DNA of 64,000 nucleotides from assembly GCA_902577905.1 (NCBI GenBank), contig CACHAQ010000003.1, positions 1 to 64,000 on the forward strand. The letters run 5' to 3'. Both the position numbers and the translations under genes were made by a program. Positions 62,494 through 64,000 of the stretch are shown piece by piece. Each line of letters starts with the position of its first letter. Position 1 is the stretch's first letter. The notes beneath the pieces are model-generated. The model was not told the origin of the DNA. It did not search any database and saw only the letters and a program-made list of their open reading frames with translations. Origin of the DNA: an uncultured Alphaproteobacteria bacterium. GTDB taxonomy: Bacteria > Pseudomonadota > Alphaproteobacteria > HIMB59 > GCA-002718135.

Positions 62494-62922
62494 TTGTCCC
62501 TTAAAGAACTCAAAGACCGAATCAAAAAAAATGAGGGCTATTCTGATAAGCCTTATCAAGATCAGTTAGGGTTTTATACTATTGGCTATGGCCATCTTAT
62601 TACAGAAAAAGAAAATAAATATTACATTAAAAAATTTAAAAAAAAATATTTTGAAAAATTGTTTGAGATAGACTTTAAAAAAGCGCACGAACAATACAAA
62701 AAAAATTTTTTTAAAAAAGGTCATACAACTTCAGAGAAAGAATTATTAATAGAAATGCTTTTTCAACTTGGAGCAAAAGGCGTCTCTAAATTTAAGAAAA
62801 TGCTTTATTTTCTAAACAAAAAACAAAAATTCATGGCATCACTAGAGATGTTAGACAGTTTATGGTATTTGCAAACACCTGAAAGAGTAAAGAATTTAAT
62901 TAAAAACTATACAAAAAAATAA
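62494..62922 (+). CDS. T4-type lysozyme (GH24) in the MltA position
   Basis: A 142-residue muramidase-like protein starting with TTG. The catalytic triad of T4 lysozyme (E11, D20, T26) appears as E14 (KKNEGY), D23 (PYQDQLG) and T29 (FYTIGYGHLI), all shifted by three. It lacks a signal peptide, so it must reach the cell wall by a holin, a SAR-like route or lysis. Relatives carry MltA between Tim44 and Smr; here this takes its place. Its stop touches the smr start. Confidence 0.82.
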   Translation: MSLKELKDRIKKNEGYSDKPYQDQLGFYTIGYGHLITEKENKYYIKKFKKKYFEKLFEIDFKKAHEQYKKNFFKKGHTTSEKELLIEMLFQLGAKGVSKFKKMLYFLNKKQKFMASLEMLDSLWYLQTPERVKNLIKNYTKK

Positions 62923-63461
62923 TGGAAGAAGATTTTTTTCTAAAAAACATGAAGGGTGTAAAACCTTTTAAAAAAGATACCTCCATAGTTAAAGCGAAAA
63001 CAACTAATAAAAAAAATGTAAAATTAGATAAAAAAACTAATACTATAAATACCAGCAAAAAAACAACAACTGAACACAAAGTTAGTAGCTCAGAGTTTAA
63101 ACTATCATTTGGCGAGGTTAACAAGGAGCTTAAGCGGGGAAAAATTAATATAGATAGAAGAATTGATCTTCACGGTTACGGTTTAGTCGAAGCACATGAA
63201 AAATTTATAAGTGAGGTAAAAAAAAATTATAACAAGAATAAAAGATGTTTGCTTATAATTACTGGAAAAGGTGTTCATAAAAAAATTGAAAATGAGCAGG
63301 ACACAAATCCTAAACTTTTCTATGGAAAGATTAAAAACTCAATAATAAACTGGATAAACGAAGACGATATCAAGAAATATATCTTAACATATCAAGATGC
63401 GGGTTTTGAACATGGGGGTGACGGAGCCCTTTTTGTTTATTTAAGAAAAAAAAAGTTTTAA
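62922..63461 (+). CDS. Smr-domain protein
   Basis: The first ~75 residues are a lysine- and threonine-rich disordered tail; the Smr domain follows (IDRRIDLHGYGLVEAHEKFI, LLIITGKGVHKKIENEQD, and GDGALFVYLRK), including the conserved HG-x-GLVEA and GKG turns. Smr domains are nucleases that act on RNA or DNA, in some bacteria on stalled-ribosome mRNA. It ends 4 bp inside a convergent gene. 179 residues. Confidence 0.92.
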   Translation: MEEDFFLKNMKGVKPFKKDTSIVKAKTTNKKNVKLDKKTNTINTSKKTTTEHKVSSSEFKLSFGEVNKELKRGKINIDRRIDLHGYGLVEAHEKFISEVKKNYNKNKRCLLIITGKGVHKKIENEQDTNPKLFYGKIKNSIINWINEDDIKKYILTYQDAGFEHGGDGALFVYLRKKKF

Positions 63462-64000
63462 ATTCTTTCTAACTTAAATACCCTTTTTTTGAAATGAATA
63501 AGAATTTCATATGGAAGTAAATCATCTTTAACTAAAAATTCAATTTTTTTTAAATCATTTCTTTTATGGTCAGCCCAAATATTTACATAGTCTTCAATTT
63601 CTAAAATTATATTTACATCCTCAATTTTGTTTTGTTTAAGCGTGTAAATTCTTCTCCCATCAATTGTTTTTACCTCATTTTCTCCATGTAAAATATTTAT
63701 AAAAGAGGTGATTGGGTCAAAATATAAATATAAGTCTTCTAGGTCTACCCTAGCTATTTCTTCTTCTATAGGCTCTTGTTCTAATTCAATTAAATAATCA
63801 TCAAAAGACATTTTAACTATTTTTGTTTTCTTATTAGTTTTCCAAAACTGTTTATAATTCTGAGTCTTAAATATGTTGTTTTCAATAACCCCAGTTGAGA
63901 GATAGCTTCCTTCAAATTTATATAAAGGTGAAAAAATACCAGAATTTTTTAATTTAATTTCTGTTTGATAAATATTATCATTAATATTTAATGACCAACT
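63458..64000 (-). CDS. DUF3108-like protein, 5' end beyond the window
   Basis: The frame is open from 64000 (no stop) to 63458, at least 180 codons; an internal Met at 63811 is not the likely start. Sequence upstream of it (SWSLNINDNIYQTEIKLKN, then SPLYKFEGSYLSTGVI) and downstream (MSFDDYLIELEQ, VKTIDGRRIYTLKQN, YVNIWADHKRNDLKKIEFLV) follow DUF3108, whose hallmarks are a K/G-rich strand with ydw-like end, FDGRRR-like turn and a late GFW-like site. DUF3108 is periplasmic and of unknown role. The start is off the window. Confidence 0.6.
   Translation of the reverse strand, partial: SWSLNINDNIYQTEIKLKNSGIFSPLYKFEGSYLSTGVIENNIFKTQNYKQFWKTNKKTKIVKMSFDDYLIELEQEPIEEEIARVDLEDLYLYFDPITSFINILHGENEVKTIDGRRIYTLKQNKIEDVNIILEIEDYVNIWADHKRNDLKKIEFLVKDDLLPYEILIHFKKRVFKLERI

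Noticed and set aside
63458..63811. 117-residue ORF as a separate gene starting at 63811
   Set aside because: The frame stays open to the window edge and upstream residues continue the DUF3108 pattern, so it is part of a longer gene.

Overview
The window looks like a piece of a small, AT-rich, streamlined chromosome from a marine, free-living alphaproteobacterium of the SAR11/HIMB59 kind (inference). The support is AT-rich DNA (roughly 70% A+T or more by eye), near-zero gene spacing, convergent genes whose ends overlap, a retinal-making carotenoid cluster, and alphaproteobacterial gene orders: rho-mnmE-mnmG-rsmG-parA-parB, holA-lptE-leuS-DUF3576, maf-aroE-coaE-dnaQ-Tim44-X-Smr, rsmB-heparinase-purH and a Mic60-like/HemY pair. 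No rRNA, IS element or CRISPR array was seen, and one tRNA is present.

Layout. 0-0.3 kb: a 58-codon lysine-repeat protein with stacked terminators. 0.3-5.7 kb: a full cytochrome c maturation operon, ccmABCDEFGH, including a 34-residue ccmD. 5.7-9.9 kb: an orphan amino-acid binding protein, YggT, FolD, a GT9-like protein and ArgG. 9.9-15.8 kb: IalB-like protein, an ECF sigma/ChrR-like pair, asparaginase, DUF3429, fructosamine kinase, aldo/keto reductase and a Bax-inhibitor-1 protein. 15.8-20.5 kb: TPR/glycosyltransferase genes and the HemY/Mic60-like pair. 20.6-30 kb: TsaD, EVE, sulfotransferase, Acs, Tdk, RsmB, heparinase-like, and a PurH split into two reading frames. 30-34 kb: surface-glycan-type genes (CPS-like, TPR-sulfotransferase, 2OG oxygenase, GT25-like).

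34.05-34.68 kb holds the most unusual object: a 559-bp unit bounded by 51-bp exact repeats of the tRNA-Gly 3' part. It has paired short repeats placed like integrase arm sites, one 86-residue gene and no integrase. Next come crtI-crtB-crtY-blh (lycopene, beta-carotene and retinal synthesis; no rhodopsin in view), then PrdX, a thioredoxin/TPR protein, a Lon-N protein, a UbiH-family hydroxylase, FtsK, LolA, a degenerate response regulator, YggS and a major porin.

47.5-63.5 kb is the conserved block around the likely replication origin. leuS, lptE and holA run rightward; parB, parA, rsmG, mnmG, mnmE and rho run leftward. Two ParB-site palindromes lie in mnmG/mnmE, and the only long gap in the window (58815-59236) separates rho from the rightward maf-aroE-coaE-dnaQ-tim44-lysozyme-smr operon. 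In that operon a T4-lysozyme-type enzyme occupies the place where relatives usually carry MltA. The window ends inside a DUF3108-like gene.
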